A DNA stretch of 64,000 nucleotides from Rosistilla oblonga (GTDB lineage Bacteria > Planctomycetota > Planctomycetia > Pirellulales > Pirellulaceae), in NCBI RefSeq assembly GCF_007751715.1, contig NZ_CP036292.1:5835339-5899338 (forward strand), written 5' to 3'. The first letter of the stretch is position 1, and each line of letters begins with the position of its first letter. The notes below the pieces were generated by a model, which worked only from the letters and a program-made list of their open reading frames with translations, did not search any database and was not told where the DNA came from. Shown piece by piece: positions 1-8,210 of this stretch. Both the position numbers and the translations under genes were made by a program.

Positions 1-1715
1 AAGTACCCGATCATCATCTCGTCCCAAGTCTGATCGCCCCAGCGAACTGTTGCTGTCGGATCGGGATTATTCAGGTTCTTGGAACTGTTATCAAACGCGG
101 CGGTGCACAACATCTGCGATCCCGCGTCGATCGACATCGGATTGTCGAACAGATAAAACGTCTGCCAATTGAAGTCGTACGCGGGAATGTCCAACAACGT
201 GCTGCGATCCCCGCTGGGGTCGATCAATTCGTAACGGAACGCCTTGCCGCGCAGATGCATGTGGGGACTGAAGCCCAGCAGTTGGCTGTCGGGCAGATCG
301 CGTTGGACCGCCGTGACGGTGTAGTTATCGTCGCCGGGCGGAATGTTCAAACGAGGCTGCACCGCGCTGGTGGTGACGATCTCGTGAGTCACCTCTGCAT
401 CGTCGGCAAAGATCATCCCCAGTCGGCTGTGATCGATCTGCGGCGACCCGATCGGCGTGTAGTGGACCTGGAATATCAGCTCGCTGCCGGCGGGAATCTT
501 TTTAGCCCAGCCCTTGGGAATCGGTTCGATCCGTGTGCCGGGAACATATCCGACCAAGTAGCCTCGCTCTGCATTGAGCCGCTTCGTCCCGTCTTTGTCG
601 CGAGCGAAAGCCAAGATGTGATGGACCACTTCGCGATTGCCGGGCTGTAGTTCGGCATAACGCAGCCATTTGTCTTCGGTGAAACCTGGATCGACTCGGA
701 AATATTGATACTTCACAGCCCCATCGGCTGGAACCTCGAAAGGCTCGGGGCTGACGTTCACGACCATGTCGGGCTCTTTGGGCAGCAGCCAGCCGGGAGT
801 GTATTGAATCGGCTCGGGAAGATTCGCCAGATCGCCCGCCGGAGCCCCCGCGTCGGCCCAATCGTACAGCGTCTGTTTGTCCTCGTCGGACATCGAGCGA
901 TCGTTTGCAAACGAACCGTGCGCGGGATCGGCGTGCCATGGAGGCATCCGTCCGCCGCGAACGGTTTCAGCGATCATGTCGGCCCAGCCGGAGACCTCAT
1001 CGTAATCGGTCAACGCAAACGGCGCGATCTCTCCCTCGCGATGGCACTCGACGCAGTGCTTCTGCAGGATCCGCGAAACCTGATTGCCAAAAGTGACCTT
1101 CGAATCGCTGTCGGCTTTCTTTTGACGGCCGATGATACATCCAATCGATCGCGTCACCGGCGTCTTGATCGGCCGATCGGCCAGTCGATCGTCGATCGCA
1201 TTTTTGAGATCGAAGCTGCGAGGGAAATCGCGGGCGTAACCGATCCCGTATTGGTCGTCGACGCGTCCCCAATAGATGACCTTTCGCTCGCGGTCCAACA
1301 GGAAGACTTCCGGCGTCCGCTCGGCAGCCAGTCGATCGGCGATCCGATTCCCGGCGTCTTTGAGCACGGGAAACGTCAACTTGTGATCGCGAGCAAAGGC
1401 GGCGATCTCAGCGATCGAATCCTGCGTGTTGCTCATCACCGCGACAAAGCCGACACCGCGGGAAGCGTATTCTTTTTCGAGCTCGACCAACCGCGTCGCA
1501 TACAGTTTTGCCAGCGGACACTGCGTCCCCAGGAACGCGACGACTAACAGTTGCGGCTGGTCAAAGTCTTCGAGTTGCCAACGCCGGCCACGAAAATCGT
1601 CGGCATCGATCTGAGACAGCTGCGTCCCTAGATGCCCAGCCAACGAATCGGCAGCGGAGAGTGGAGAGGCGATTGAAGCAACGACCAATACAGTAGCAAC
1701 GAGCGAGCGAAGCAC
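1..1715 (-). CDS. Secreted redoxin / cytochrome c / copper monooxygenase-like protein (3' end cut by window)
   Basis: The protein is read from the reverse complement and continues past the window's left edge. It opens with a signal peptide ending near SPLSAADS. A thioredoxin-fold AhpC/TSA-like domain follows, with GTQCPLAKLY where the active-site cysteine would lie. Next is a haem-binding stretch (HCVECHREGEIAPFAL, a CxxCH site) typical of planctomycete cytochromes. The last visible part has VVHHILAF and PHMHLRGKAF, the paired-His and HxH features of copper type II ascorbate-dependent monooxygenase folds. I chose the GTG at 1715 because GGAAGGG lies about 9 nt upstream; a TTG at 1724 is in frame. 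Family knowledge suggests an exported oxidoreductase; the substrate is unknown. Confidence 0.85.
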   Translation of the reverse strand, partial: MLRSLVATVLVVASIASPLSAADSLAGHLGTQLSQIDADDFRGRRWQLEDFDQPQLLVVAFLGTQCPLAKLYATRLVELEKEYASRGVGFVAVMSNTQDSIAEIAAFARDHKLTFPVLKDAGNRIADRLAAERTPEVFLLDRERKVIYWGRVDDQYGIGYARDFPRSFDLKNAIDDRLADRPIKTPVTRSIGCIIGRQKKADSDSKVTFGNQVSRILQKHCVECHREGEIAPFALTDYDEVSGWADMIAETVRGGRMPPWHADPAHGSFANDRSMSDEDKQTLYDWADAGAPAGDLANLPEPIQYTPGWLLPKEPDMVVNVSPEPFEVPADGAVKYQYFRVDPGFTEDKWLRYAELQPGNREVVHHILAFARDKDGTKRLNAERGYLVGYVPGTRIEPIPKGWAKKIPAGSELIFQVHYTPIGSPQIDHSRLGMIFADDAEVTHEIVTTSAVQPRLNIPPGDDNYTVTAVQRDLPDSQLLGFSPHMHLRGKAFRYELIDPSGDRSTLLDIPAYDFNWQTFYLFDNPMSIDAGSQMLCTAAFDNSSKNLNNPDPTATVRWGDQTWDEMMIGY

Positions 1716-1861
1716 GACGAGCAACCCTTCCGTTTGAGGAAACCTATCCCTGGTCTACCGCCGAGCGAACCGGCGGTCACAGTCACGCATCCAATGATAC
1801 GCAATTTGAGGGGAAACATCTCGCCTTCACGACGCAGATTTCAAGAATTGCCTCCCCAACG

Positions 1862-2140
1862 CTCCCACCAGCCGCAGAGCGGCGATCGCATAAAGCCTGG
1901 CGCGCAAGCCCCAGGCCCCCGCAAAACACACGACACAAACCATCCAATCACGCCCACCACAAAATCACACTCCCACCAGCCGCAGAGCGGCGATCGCATA
2001 AAGCCTGGCGGCGCAAGCCCCAGGCCCCCGCAAAACACACGACACAAACCATCCAATCACGCCCACCACCAATCACACTCCTACCAGCTGCGGAGCGGCG
2101 ATCGCATATAGCCTGGCGGCGCAAGGCCCCAGGCCTGCTT
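1862..2140. repeat. Tandem repeat, 108-bp period, about 2.5 copies
   Basis: The motif CTCCCACCAGCCGCAGAGCG begins at 1862 and again at 1970, and a diverged copy (CTCCTACCAGCTGCGGAGCG) begins at 2078, so the spacing is exactly 108 bp twice. Each unit continues through a GCATAAAGCCTGG / CCCCAGGC stretch to a run of AAAACACACGACACAAACC. The third unit loses the tail and runs into the dispersed repeat that follows. Short open frames across it repeat the same peptide and are not genes. Confidence 0.9.
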
Positions 2141-2480
2141 GATTGGCAGAATGATCGGGGCAGAATGATGCCATCCCTGCCCAACACGGGTGACTCACAC
2201 CGTTGGCAGATAGATCTGTCGAGCTTCGTCCATCGGGCTCGTCCGATGACGATGTCAACGAGCCCGCGACTCTGTGAACTCGGTGGCCTCTGTGGCTTCA
2301 AACGCCGCGGCGAACCGGGCGGTTGGGTGCGCTCGGTCGGCTGAAGCCTTCACTCCAGCGCGGCCCGATGGGCACGCGGTTAAACGATGACGCGATCGTC
2401 GGGTTTTGTTTAACCGCGTAGCCAACGCCCCGCGTGTCGGGATGCAACTTCGAGAGATGCGCTAGGTCGGCTGAAGACTG
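2108..2480. repeat. Composite dispersed repeat, copy A
   Basis: This stretch recurs at 3399-3690 and in part at 5070-5290. It runs from AGCCTGGCGGCGCAAG through GGCAGAATGAT, CAGATAGATCTGTCGAGC and CGAGCCCGCGACTCTGTGAA to GCTGAAGCCTTCACTCCAGC. It ends in a palindrome with arms CACGCGGTTAAAC (2373-2385) and GTTTAACCGCG (2408-2418). It has no convincing reading frame and looks like a non-coding mobile or structured intergenic family. Confidence 0.85.
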
Positions 2481-2525
2481 TCTCGGTTTGAAGCCCAACC
2501 GCCGCTACGTCGGTTTCCGCAACAG

Positions 2526-2840
2526 CTAGTCGTTTCCTGGCCCTGAGCGGCCGCGAATGATTGATCGTTGAACGCCAGTGCTCTGCCGGCAACTAAGGAT
2601 CGCATAGACGACAGCGGTGCCACCCTCTGCCCGGTAATATATCGCGAAGGGAAACTTACGGCTGAACGCACAGCCTAACCCAAAACGCGTTCCGTGGCTT
2701 CCGGCGGTAGTTCTCAAACCAACAAGATCTTCCTGAATCCGAGCGACAAAATGATCGCCCCAACCGTCACTTTTGTTGTTGAGAAACTGCGCCGCGCGAT
2801 AGATGTCATCAACCGCTTCAGGTCGAAGGTGGACGTCCAT
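2526..2840 (-). CDS. ParE/RelE-type toxin
   Basis: This 104-residue protein has the ParE/RelE toxin pattern: an N-terminal LRPEAVDDIYRAAQFL helix, a central FVARIQEDLVGL helix, then a beta-rich core with FPFAIYYRAE and VVYAILSCRQ. Family members act as mRNA interferases or gyrase poisons and are neutralised by the antitoxin encoded beside them. The ATG at 2840 lies inside the upstream antitoxin gene (23-nt overlap), so the pair is translationally coupled. The last 15-20 residues, after the usual CRQ-helix end, are less typical. Which of the two activities it has cannot be told by eye. Confidence 0.82.
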   Translation of the reverse strand: MDVHLRPEAVDDIYRAAQFLNNKSDGWGDHFVARIQEDLVGLRTTAGSHGTRFGLGCAFSRKFPFAIYYRAEGGTAVVYAILSCRQSTGVQRSIIRGRSGPGND

Positions 2841-3045
2841 CGAGCCTCCGCCTGACTTCTTCGATGGCGTCGTCGAGCGGCAGTGAAGGCCCCGTCGACG
2901 GATTCGTTAGTCGCTGCGACAGAACCTCGCCGTGCCAGGCTGGTACTTCTAGTAAATCTTCGCCGAGCAAAGCCTGCCACAGCACTTCGAATGCCTCTCG
3001 ACGCTCCTCCCCAGAAAGTCCGTCAATCAGTGTTCGTACTGTCAT
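2818..3045 (-). CDS. Addiction-module antitoxin
   Basis: This 75-residue acidic protein (MTVRTLIDGLSGEERREAFE...) resembles the short helical 'putative addiction module component' antitoxins paired with ParE/RelE toxins, including the LPLDDAIEEVRRRL helix near the C-terminus. The ATG at 3045 follows AGGGAGGA by about 8 nt; an upstream in-frame start at 3105 would add 20 residues without a ribosome site. It is first in the two-gene operon and overlaps the toxin start. Antitoxins of this kind usually repress their own promoter. No palindromic operator was obvious upstream. Confidence 0.8.
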   Translation of the reverse strand: MTVRTLIDGLSGEERREAFEVLWQALLGEDLLEVPAWHGEVLSQRLTNPSTGPSLPLDDAIEEVRRRLDGRPPST

Positions 3046-3174
3046 CTGCAAGGTCCTCCCTAGCCCAGAATAGCGTTCAAGGCAGCGCGTCGCAAGCTTC
3101 GGCAACGACAGCTATGCACCACGGATACGGCATATCCATCAGCGGGCGTCAGCAACAATCTCGCTGTCAATAAA

Positions 3175-3218
3175 GAAGAGCATTGGGGACAGAGCAGAAG
3201 AGCATTGGGGACAGAGCA
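3175..3218. repeat. Perfect 22-bp tandem duplication
   Basis: GAAGAGCATTGGGGACAGAG plus CA occurs twice back to back (3175-3196, 3197-3218). It is followed by a hairpin with arms ATCGGGTT (3223-3230) and AACCCGAT (3236-3243). The GGGGACAG core also marks each unit of the large array at 26530-30030. Confidence 0.9.
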
Positions 3219-3366
3219 TGTTATCGGGTTGGCACAACCCGATGGCTTTCTGTGCGGGGCGGTGGGTAGCGACTTCCCTCGAAAATGAAGACTGTCTCGA
3301 TTTTGGCCCGACCAGGAATAGCCGACTTCGACAACAGAACTTTCCAATGTCCTCGCATTCGGGGCT

Positions 3367-3690
3367 CTCCCACCAGCCGCGGAGCGGCGGTCGCATATAG
3401 CCTGGCGGCGCAAGCCCCAGGCCTGCTTGGTTGGCAGAATGATTGGGGCAGAATGATGCCATCTCCTCGCCAATGAACCTGGCTGTCCTACACGGGTGAC
3501 TCACACCGGTGGCAGATAGATCTGTCGAGCTTCGTCCATCGGGCTCGTCCGATGACGATGTCAACGAGCCCGCGACTCTGTGAACTCGGTGGCCTCTGTG
3601 GCTTCAAACGCCGCGGCGAACCGGGCGGTTGGGTGCGCTCGGTCGGTTGAAGCCTCGACTCCAGCGCGCGGCCCGCAGCTCCGTGTTCAA
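3367..3690. repeat. Composite dispersed repeat, copy B
   Basis: It opens with a single CTCCCACCAGCCGCGGAGCG unit of the type tandemly repeated at 1862. It then follows copy A closely (AGCCTGGCGGCGCAAG, GGCAGAATGAT, CAGATAGATCTGTCGAGC, the CGAGCCCGCGACTCTGTGAA segment) and stops after CTCCAGCGCGCGGCCCG. It has a short insertion relative to copy A around 3465-3490. It lies between the antitoxin and the DUF4917 gene. The rest of 3046-3709 holds no gene I can support. Confidence 0.85.
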
Positions 3691-3709
3691 TCCATTGTTA
3701 TGTCGTGGA

Positions 3710-4744
3710 CTAGGGGCCCCAAACATTGGCACTCGCGGCATCAAAAAAATCGACCTTCAGAGTTCTCTTGCCCTGACGGTTATCCCGGAGCAGATTCGCT
3801 CTACGTACGATCTGTTTGTTTGTAGCAGAGTCAGGATCACCGTAGATTCCTACGTAAACTTGCTCAAGTTTACCACGCTCAATCAGCTTGAGGTAATGTT
3901 CATCGTTCGCAGCTAGAGAATGCCCGTATATGAACAAGCATTTTTGAATGGACTGAAAACTACGGTATGCCTTAGCGAGGTAATCACTATGCCTAATCCG
4001 CAGAAGTTTTTCATCAGAAGTACCTTCTGCGACAAAGAGTGGAAAGAAATCGTTGTGGAGTGCCTTGCGAGTTTGCTCGATCAAACGTACGCCTGTACGA
4101 CGCCAAGTGTATTTTTGAATTTCTAATCCAGAATCAAAAACGTGCAATGCACCATGCAGGAACCAGGTGTTCTGGCCATGTGACTGTCCGGGTTCCCAAA
4201 TCACGTAGCCTGATTCCGTGTCAAAGTCGATGTCGTCCTGTGACGTCCGAAATCCGTCGTCAGAATTTACGCTGTCTGGATTTTCATGATGCATTTGCGC
4301 CCAATAAAGCAGCAGGTCGTAGTTGAAAGTGTATATGGTCGTGAAATGGCTTAAGAACTGCTGGCATGCTTGGTATTCTGATGCTGAAAGATCGGATGGC
4401 CGTTCTGGGTGACTCTTCGCAATGGTTTGGACTAGTAGTTCCTTAAGCGCATTCGCATCCTCACGCATTTGAACAGCAGCATCAGGCCCGATCCCGTATA
4501 CATCTGCGACTGCTGCTGTATCGTTGAGTGCACGAATAACTTTTTCGAAGTCAGAAGTTGAAAGCGAGTCAAACGCATCACGTGCCGATTGCGAAACTAG
4601 CGCAAAGTCCGCCTGTGTGAACAGCTTGCCATAGACAAAGATGTCTGGGCGACAGGCAATACTAAAGCCGTTGCCCAGCAAGAGGTGTCGTTTGGAAAAG
4701 TGATCAGTCGCGGCAATAGCTTTAGCGAAGGTGATTGGTTGCAT
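3710..4744 (-). CDS. DUF4917 family protein, SIR2-like
   Basis: This 344-residue soluble protein matches my recollection of the DUF4917 family. LLLGNGFSIACR (residues 21-32) looks like the glycine-rich nucleotide loop of SIR2-like proteins. TTIYTFNYDLLLYW (about 135-148) resembles their 'TxNYD' motif, and TWFLHGALHVF (193-203) carries a His-Gly as in the catalytic HG of sirtuin folds. NAD binding or cleavage is therefore an inference, not an established activity. The ATG at 4744 has GAGG 5 nt upstream; a TTG at 4756 is in frame. Its base composition is visibly lower in GC than its neighbours and it sits between repeat copies, which suggests horizontal transfer. An antiphage role is possible but unproven. 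Confidence 0.72.
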   Translation of the reverse strand: MQPITFAKAIAATDHFSKRHLLLGNGFSIACRPDIFVYGKLFTQADFALVSQSARDAFDSLSTSDFEKVIRALNDTAAVADVYGIGPDAAVQMREDANALKELLVQTIAKSHPERPSDLSASEYQACQQFLSHFTTIYTFNYDLLLYWAQMHHENPDSVNSDDGFRTSQDDIDFDTESGYVIWEPGQSHGQNTWFLHGALHVFDSGLEIQKYTWRRTGVRLIEQTRKALHNDFFPLFVAEGTSDEKLLRIRHSDYLAKAYRSFQSIQKCLFIYGHSLAANDEHYLKLIERGKLEQVYVGIYGDPDSATNKQIVRRANLLRDNRQGKRTLKVDFFDAASANVWGP

Positions 4745-5069
4745 ATTACCTCGCAAAATTATTGAGGAGTGACATGAGCATGTTTCTCAGCAAAACGATC
4801 GTGCGATAACAGGTGGCGTGCTTACAGATCGTTTATACGTCAGCGACTGATCGCCTCACCAGCAGAACACGCTTCACTCGCAACTTGCCGACCACCACCG
4901 TTGTGACCGGGATCGTTTTATCACATCGGGGAGCGGTGTCAACTTTGGTTCCTTCCCGGACAGTGCATGGCTTGAGCTGACGGCAGGGCTTGTTGAGACC
5001 GCCGCCTTGCCGCATCCCAAACCGTTGTGCTGTACTCAAATCGTGTTGCTGAAGAAGGCCCGACGAAAC

Positions 5070-5290
5070 CGTGACTCTGTGAACTCGATGGCTTCAAACG
5101 CCGCCGCGAACCGGGCGGTTGGGTGCGCTCGGTCGGCTGAAGCCTTGACTCCAGCGCGGCCCGTTGGGCACGCGGTTAAACGATGGCGTGATCGTTGGGT
5201 TTCGTTTAACCGCGTGGGCAACGCCCCGCGCGTTGGTATGCAGCGTCGAGAGATGCGCTCGGTCGGCTGAAGCCTTGACTCCAGCGCGGG
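5070..5290. repeat. Composite dispersed repeat, copy C
   Basis: It matches the 3' half of copy A from GTGACTCTGTGAACTCG through GGTCGGCTGAAGCC. Its inner palindrome is perfect: arms of 15 bp, CACGCGGTTAAACGA (5169-5183) and TCGTTTAACCGCGTG (5202-5216), around an 18-nt loop. The GCGCTCGGTCGGCTGAAGCC segment occurs twice, before and after the palindrome. It ends at the 3' end of lutC. The stretch 4745-5070 before it holds no gene I can support. Confidence 0.85.
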
Positions 5291-5923
5291 TTAGGCTGGC
5301 TCGTCGACTAAGAAGACGGTGAGTGTTCGGCAGCCGTGGGCGCCTAGGACCAGCGACTGTTCGATGTCGGCGGTCTTCGATGGGCCGGCGATGAAGACGC
5401 CAAAGGGTGTCTCGGGTTGGCCGATCCGTTCGTACGCTTGGTGCATGTTGCTGATGATCGAATGCCGCGATACGACCAGCGCCAAGTGCTGAGTGATGAA
5501 CAGCGAAGCGCGATGCCGGATGTCGCGGTCGGTGATCCACATCGCCCCGTTTTCGGCGACGCCAAACTCGGCTCGAGCGATCAGGAAATCGAGACTGCTC
5601 AAATCGTGCGGGTCTTCGATCTCTTGCAAGTTGACGTTGCCGGGGATCTCGTCGCCGACCAGCGAACAACGGCGTGCCGCGTCGCGGTAGACCTCGTCCT
5701 GTTCCAGCTTGTTCAGCGCCTCCTGCATCGAACCAACCTGCAGACACAATCCTCCGACCGCTTCAACAGTTCCAGCGAACTGCGTCGGCGGATCGTCGAA
5801 GCCGATCGCAACTTGGCTGATCGAATCGTCGCCAAAGATCGCGGGCAATTCGACTGGCGTCACCTCGCGGCTGCGCAATCGGTCGAGGATCGCTTGTCGG
5901 CTGTCGCGTGCTTTACTTCCCAT
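5291..5923 (-). CDS. lutC: LUD-domain lactate utilisation protein LutC
   Basis: This 210-residue protein is a stand-alone LUD (LutC/YkgG) domain. The family motifs are a VAENGAMWITD segment, an LALVVSRHSIISNMHQAYERIG segment (split here only by my reading) and the C-terminal GPSKTADIEQSLVLGAHG, the 'GPSRTADIE' signature. LutC works with LutA and LutB in the iron-sulfur pathway that oxidises L-lactate to pyruvate in the cytoplasm. It is the last gene of the operon; its ATG overlaps the 3' end of lutB by 11 nt. A composite repeat begins directly after its stop. Confidence 0.93.
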   Translation of the reverse strand: MGSKARDSRQAILDRLRSREVTPVELPAIFGDDSISQVAIGFDDPPTQFAGTVEAVGGLCLQVGSMQEALNKLEQDEVYRDAARRCSLVGDEIPGNVNLQEIEDPHDLSSLDFLIARAEFGVAENGAMWITDRDIRHRASLFITQHLALVVSRHSIISNMHQAYERIGQPETPFGVFIAGPSKTADIEQSLVLGAHGCRTLTVFLVDEPA

Positions 5924-7337
5924 TTTTCGCTTCCTTTGATTTCATCCCCTCGTCGACCGAAGTCCCTTGGCGATTGGTCTGCCACCACGAACGGAAACTC
6001 TCCACCGGCGGCTCGGGGAGATCGCGATCCAGTCCCCACGGGTTGGCGCGATTGTAGATCCAACTCTTCGGCAACCAACGCAACGCGCGGCGGCCAAGCG
6101 CTCCGGCCAAAGCGTAGATTCGCGGATGCTGGAACAACATGCTGCCAGCTCGCATCGCCGCGGTCTTGCTGACCGGCAACAGTCCCTGGGATGCGATCTG
6201 TTGACGCCAGGTGAGCAGTTGATGGTGCAGCGGAATTTTGACGGGACAAACATCGGTGCAGGACCCACACAAACTGCACGCATACGGCAGACTGCGATGC
6301 TGTTTCGTATCGGCGGCCGGCGACAGAACCGAACCGATCGGGCCCGGCACGACCGCGTCGTAGCTGTGCCCGCCGCTGCGACGAAAAACGGGGCAGGTGT
6401 TCATGCACGCGCCGCAGCGGATACATCCGAGCGCCGATCGGAATTCATCGCTGTCGCGGATCCGGCTGCGGCCGTTGTCGACCAGCACGATATGCAGTTC
6501 GCAGCCAGGCCGCGGACCGTGGAAGTGAGAGGTGTAGGTGGTGATCGGTTGCCCGGTCGCCGAACGGGCCAACAGCCGCACGAAGACGCTGAGATCGACC
6601 AGCCGTGGGATCAGTTTTTCGATTCCCATGCAGGCGATGTGGACGCGCGGCAGCGAAGCGCCCAGATCGGCGTTCCCTTCGTTGGTGCAGACGACAAAGC
6701 CGCCGGTTTCGGCGATCGCAAAATTGACGCCGGTGATGCCAACTTCGGCTTCCAAGAACTTGCTGCGCAGATGCTGGCGAGCCGCTTCGGTCAGGTACTG
6801 CGGATCGCTCGCCCCCGGTTCGGTCCCCAAATATTTAGCGAACGTCTCGCCGACCTCTTCCTTCTTAATATGGATCGCCGGCAGGACGATGTGGCTGGGG
6901 CGTTCGCCGCGCATCTGCACGATCCGTTCGCCCAGATCGGTATCGATCACCTCGATCCCGTTGACCTCCAAGTGCGGATTCAAATGGCACTCTTCGGTCA
7001 GCATCGACTTGCTTTTGACGACGCGGGTCGCGTTCTGTTTGCGAATGATCTCCAGCACGATCTCGTTGTGCTCTTGCGCGTCGGCGGCCCAGTGGACATG
7101 CACGCCGCGCGCCTTGGCGTTCGCTTCGAACTGCTGCAAGATCTCGGGGAGATTGGCGATCGTGTGAGCTTTGATCTGCGAAGCCGTACTCCGCAGCCGC
7201 TCCCACTCGGGCAGCGAATGAGCCATCCGATCGCGCTTGCTGCGGACAAACCACAGCGCCCCGTCGTGCCAGCGCGAACGAGAGCGATCGGCGATATAAG
7301 CCGCTGCTTTTTCAGGATGCTCGGAAACCGTAGCCAT
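5913..7337 (-). CDS. lutB: Lactate utilisation iron-sulfur protein LutB
   Basis: This 474-residue protein has an N-terminal LUD domain (about 60-290; TGGFVVCTNEGN at 211-222). A ferredoxin-type pair of 4Fe-4S sites follows: C305-C308-C311-C315 (CIRCGACMNTCP) and C354-C357-C360-C364 (CSLCGSCTDVCP). It ends in a C-terminal LutB region. The arrangement is that of LutB, the electron-transfer subunit of L-lactate oxidation. I chose the ATG at 7337 (MATVSEHPEK), which has GGA about 6 nt upstream, over an in-frame TTG at 7358. It lies 81 nt after lutA and overlaps lutC by 11 nt. Confidence 0.94.
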   Translation of the reverse strand: MATVSEHPEKAAAYIADRSRSRWHDGALWFVRSKRDRMAHSLPEWERLRSTASQIKAHTIANLPEILQQFEANAKARGVHVHWAADAQEHNEIVLEIIRKQNATRVVKSKSMLTEECHLNPHLEVNGIEVIDTDLGERIVQMRGERPSHIVLPAIHIKKEEVGETFAKYLGTEPGASDPQYLTEAARQHLRSKFLEAEVGITGVNFAIAETGGFVVCTNEGNADLGASLPRVHIACMGIEKLIPRLVDLSVFVRLLARSATGQPITTYTSHFHGPRPGCELHIVLVDNGRSRIRDSDEFRSALGCIRCGACMNTCPVFRRSGGHSYDAVVPGPIGSVLSPAADTKQHRSLPYACSLCGSCTDVCPVKIPLHHQLLTWRQQIASQGLLPVSKTAAMRAGSMLFQHPRIYALAGALGRRALRWLPKSWIYNRANPWGLDRDLPEPPVESFRSWWQTNRQGTSVDEGMKSKEAKNGK

Positions 7338-7418
7338 GGTGGATTCCAGGGTTTTCAAAAATGGAAGTTGGATCGGGATGCTGTCGTCGGTAACGCGGAT
7401 CGCTCGTCGCAGAGCGTG

Positions 7419-8210
7419 TTACAACACGTTGCCAGCTTTCGGTTTGATCGAGTTTTTAACCGAGACCGAAGGGGATCGCCCGGCGAGGACTTGCGCGACG
7501 TGCATCACAGCCAGCGGAGAACCTTGACGACTGATCAGGCCCCACAGATGCATCAGGCAGGACATATCCGATGCGACCATCACCTCGGCTCCCGCCTCCA
7601 GATGATCCTGCACGCGGTCTTCGCCCATCGCCACCGAGACGGCTCGTTCATTAACCGCAAACGTTCCGCCGAAGCCACAACATTCGTCGACGCGTTGCAA
7701 TTCGACGAAGCTCAATCCCTGAACCTGAGCCAACAGCGAACGGACTTTGTCGGGGCGTTCGATCATCTGTTCGCTGTCGCCGCCGAGTCGCAGTTCGCGC
7801 AGACCGTGGCACGATTGGTGCAAACCGACGCGGAATGGAAACCGGTTGCCGCTGAAATCGACCGGATGGACATCGTGCAAAAATTCGCACAACTCAAAGG
7901 TTCGCGACTGGATCGATGCCAGCCGCGGATCGTTGCCGACGAGGTCGCTGAAGTGATTGCGAACCATCGACGTGCAGCTGCCCGAGGGACAGACGATGTA
8001 ATCGAAGGGATCGAACAGATCCAAGAACCTCGCCGCCAGCGGCCGCGCCGCATCGTTGCATCCGGTGTTGGCCATCGGTTGGCCACAGCAGGTTTGGGCG
8101 GCGGGGAACTCGACCTTCAAACCCGCCCCTTCGAGCAGTTCCAGGGTCGCGACCGCAACATCGGGATACATTTGGTCGATGTAGCAGGGAACAAACAGGC
8201 CGACTCTCAT
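7419..8210 (-). CDS. lutA: Lactate utilisation Fe-S oxidoreductase LutA
   Basis: It encodes about 263 residues beginning MRVGLFVPCYIDQ. Two CCG domains are visible: one with LFVPCY...AQTCCGQPMANTGC and one with HQSCHGL...DECCGFGGTFAV, the cysteine-rich repeats that bind an iron-sulfur cofactor in LutA/GlpC/HdrB proteins. It is the first gene of the lutABC operon. An ATG at 8222 is in frame 12 nt upstream, but the ATG at 8210 has a GGA spaced 7 nt away and matches the usual family start. No regulator of the FadR/LutR type is adjacent. Confidence 0.92.
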   Translation of the reverse strand: MRVGLFVPCYIDQMYPDVAVATLELLEGAGLKVEFPAAQTCCGQPMANTGCNDAARPLAARFLDLFDPFDYIVCPSGSCTSMVRNHFSDLVGNDPRLASIQSRTFELCEFLHDVHPVDFSGNRFPFRVGLHQSCHGLRELRLGGDSEQMIERPDKVRSLLAQVQGLSFVELQRVDECCGFGGTFAVNERAVSVAMGEDRVQDHLEAGAEVMVASDMSCLMHLWGLISRQGSPLAVMHVAQVLAGRSPSVSVKNSIKPKAGNVL

